This document shows positions 63,331-64,000 of a stretch of DNA of 64,000 nt, in pieces. The DNA is from Pseudomonas sp. W4I3 (GTDB taxonomy: Bacteria; Pseudomonadota; Gammaproteobacteria; Pseudomonadales; Pseudomonadaceae), in contig NZ_JAUSXS010000001.1 in the NCBI RefSeq assembly GCF_030816195.1, positions 4,301,501 through 4,365,500 of the forward strand, written 5' to 3'. The position numbers were made by a program, and so were the translations under genes. Numbering within the stretch: position 1 is the stretch's first letter; the number at the start of each line of letters is the position of its first letter. The notes beneath the pieces were generated by a model. It saw only the letters and a list, made by a program, of their open reading frames with translations, did not search any database and was not told the DNA's origin.

Positions 63331-64000
63331 TTAATCGACTCCCGCGTCTATCCAAGAAGCAAACCCAAGTGAATTATGAGCGAGTCGGAGAATTTCATCT
63401 GGCAAGTAAGCACCGAAATACAACAGAACCATCAATAGTGCGATACTGCCTTTAATCGTCAGCGACACTGAGAAAGCGTTCATCTGAGGTGCAAAACGCG
63501 ACAACAAGCCGAGCACGACTTCACTGAGCAATAGTACGGTTACGACGGGTGCACTCAATAACAGGCTACGGGTGACCAAGCCGTCAAGCATTCCTAATAC
63601 AGGCGGGAGGCCAGGCAGGCATGCCCCCAAAGGATCGCAGAGGTGATAACTTGCTTTCAACGTTTCAACCATCAGCAGCAAGCCGCCACCTTCAAGGTAA
63701 ACCGCCGCTGCAAATAAATTGAAGAAGTTCGCCAGTTCTGAGGTATCCACACCATTAGCGGGGTCTACAGTACTGCTCAGCATGGCCCCGCGCTGGTTAT
63801 CAATCAGACAACCGAGGGCATGCAATGCCCAGAACGGCCAGCAAAGTAAGCAGCCGAGGAGCACGCCGACGCCTGCCTCACGCAGCATCAACCCCATGTA
63901 GTGCAAGCTATCCATGGCCGGCAACTCAGCAGCGGAATACGGCCAAAGCGCAAATGCCACCAGCACAATTACAGCGTTACGAGCCACACCGGATAGCACA
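63331..64000 (-). CDS. sctT: Type III export apparatus protein SctT (SpaR-like), partial
   Basis: These are the C-terminal 222 residues or so of SctT; the first 35 or so lie beyond the right edge. Segments LSGVARNAVIVLVAFALWPY, MLREAGVGVLLGCLLCWPFW and ALGCLIDNQRGAMLSSTVDP match SpaR of SPI-1 closely, ending near LAHNSLGFASWID. It is a membrane component of the export gate with SctR, SctS and SctU. It shows that the rest of the spa/inv genes should continue to the right. Confidence 0.95.
   Translation of the reverse strand, partial: VLSGVARNAVIVLVAFALWPYSAAELPAMDSLHYMGLMLREAGVGVLLGCLLCWPFWALHALGCLIDNQRGAMLSSTVDPANGVDTSELANFFNLFAAAVYLEGGGLLLMVETLKASYHLCDPLGACLPGLPPVLGMLDGLVTRSLLLSAPVVTVLLLSEVVLGLLSRFAPQMNAFSVSLTIKGSIALLMVLLYFGAYLPDEILRLAHNSLGFASWIDAGVD

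Overview
The window looks like the chromosome of a fluorescent Pseudomonas (P. fluorescens group). This rests on a Pseudomonas-type REP doublet near 5.0 kb, Pseudomonas-like tRNA remnants, a GC-rich left third, and protein families typical of the genus. By eye, base composition drops after about 24.4 kb, where nearly everything is accessory DNA.

Left third (1-19.7 kb). A leftward operon encodes a TonB-dependent receptor and a polar-amino-acid-type ABC importer (permease, ATPase, start of the binding protein). A leftward type II secretion operon follows (gspE-F-G-H-I-J-K-L-M-C-D), tightly packed with ATGA/GTGA overlaps. Its secretin has a lipobox, like the HxcQ liposecretin, but is interrupted by a one-base shift in a G6 run. 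A divergent LacI-family regulator faces a TonB receptor plus FMN-dependent (luciferase-like) monooxygenase operon. A promoter and a LacI-type operator lie between them.

Boundary (19.7-25.9 kb). A 47-nt 3' half of tRNA-Pro(GGG), with its terminator, sits just before a tyrosine integrase. This is the expected left end of a genomic island extending rightward. Behind it lie a second tRNA-like tail, a truncated SDR gene, an APC permease, a frameshifted crystallin-fold gene and a decayed IS3-family transposase.

Fimbrial region (26-40 kb). After a CDF transporter and a possible 28-aa membrane protein come two back-to-back chaperone-usher operons, all leftward. Each has pilin, chaperone and usher. 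Between them are two tandem, homologous, two-domain adhesin genes, both broken. A third, intact adhesin-like gene stands alone at 39.3-40.2 kb.

Regulatory and effector region (40.9-49.7 kb). This holds a protein with an HExxH motif, an alpha/beta hydrolase, a BvgS/EvgS-like hybrid kinase, a receiver-only response regulator, a 485-aa protein of no recognised family, and a full NarL/BvgA-type regulator.

Type III secretion (49.8-64 kb). An SPI-1/Inv-Mxi-type system reads entirely leftward: sctT (partial), sctU, a SicA-type chaperone, SipB-, SipC- and SipD-like translocator/tip proteins, a SipA-like effector with a polyproline tract, an IacP-like acyl carrier, a short HilA-like regulator, IagB, and PrgH-I-J-K/OrgA-B-C-like parts. 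The remaining export genes should lie beyond the right edge. The most notable signals are this animal-pathogen-type injectisome in a Pseudomonas background, its remodelled SipA-like effector, and nearby unknown proteins that may be new effectors.
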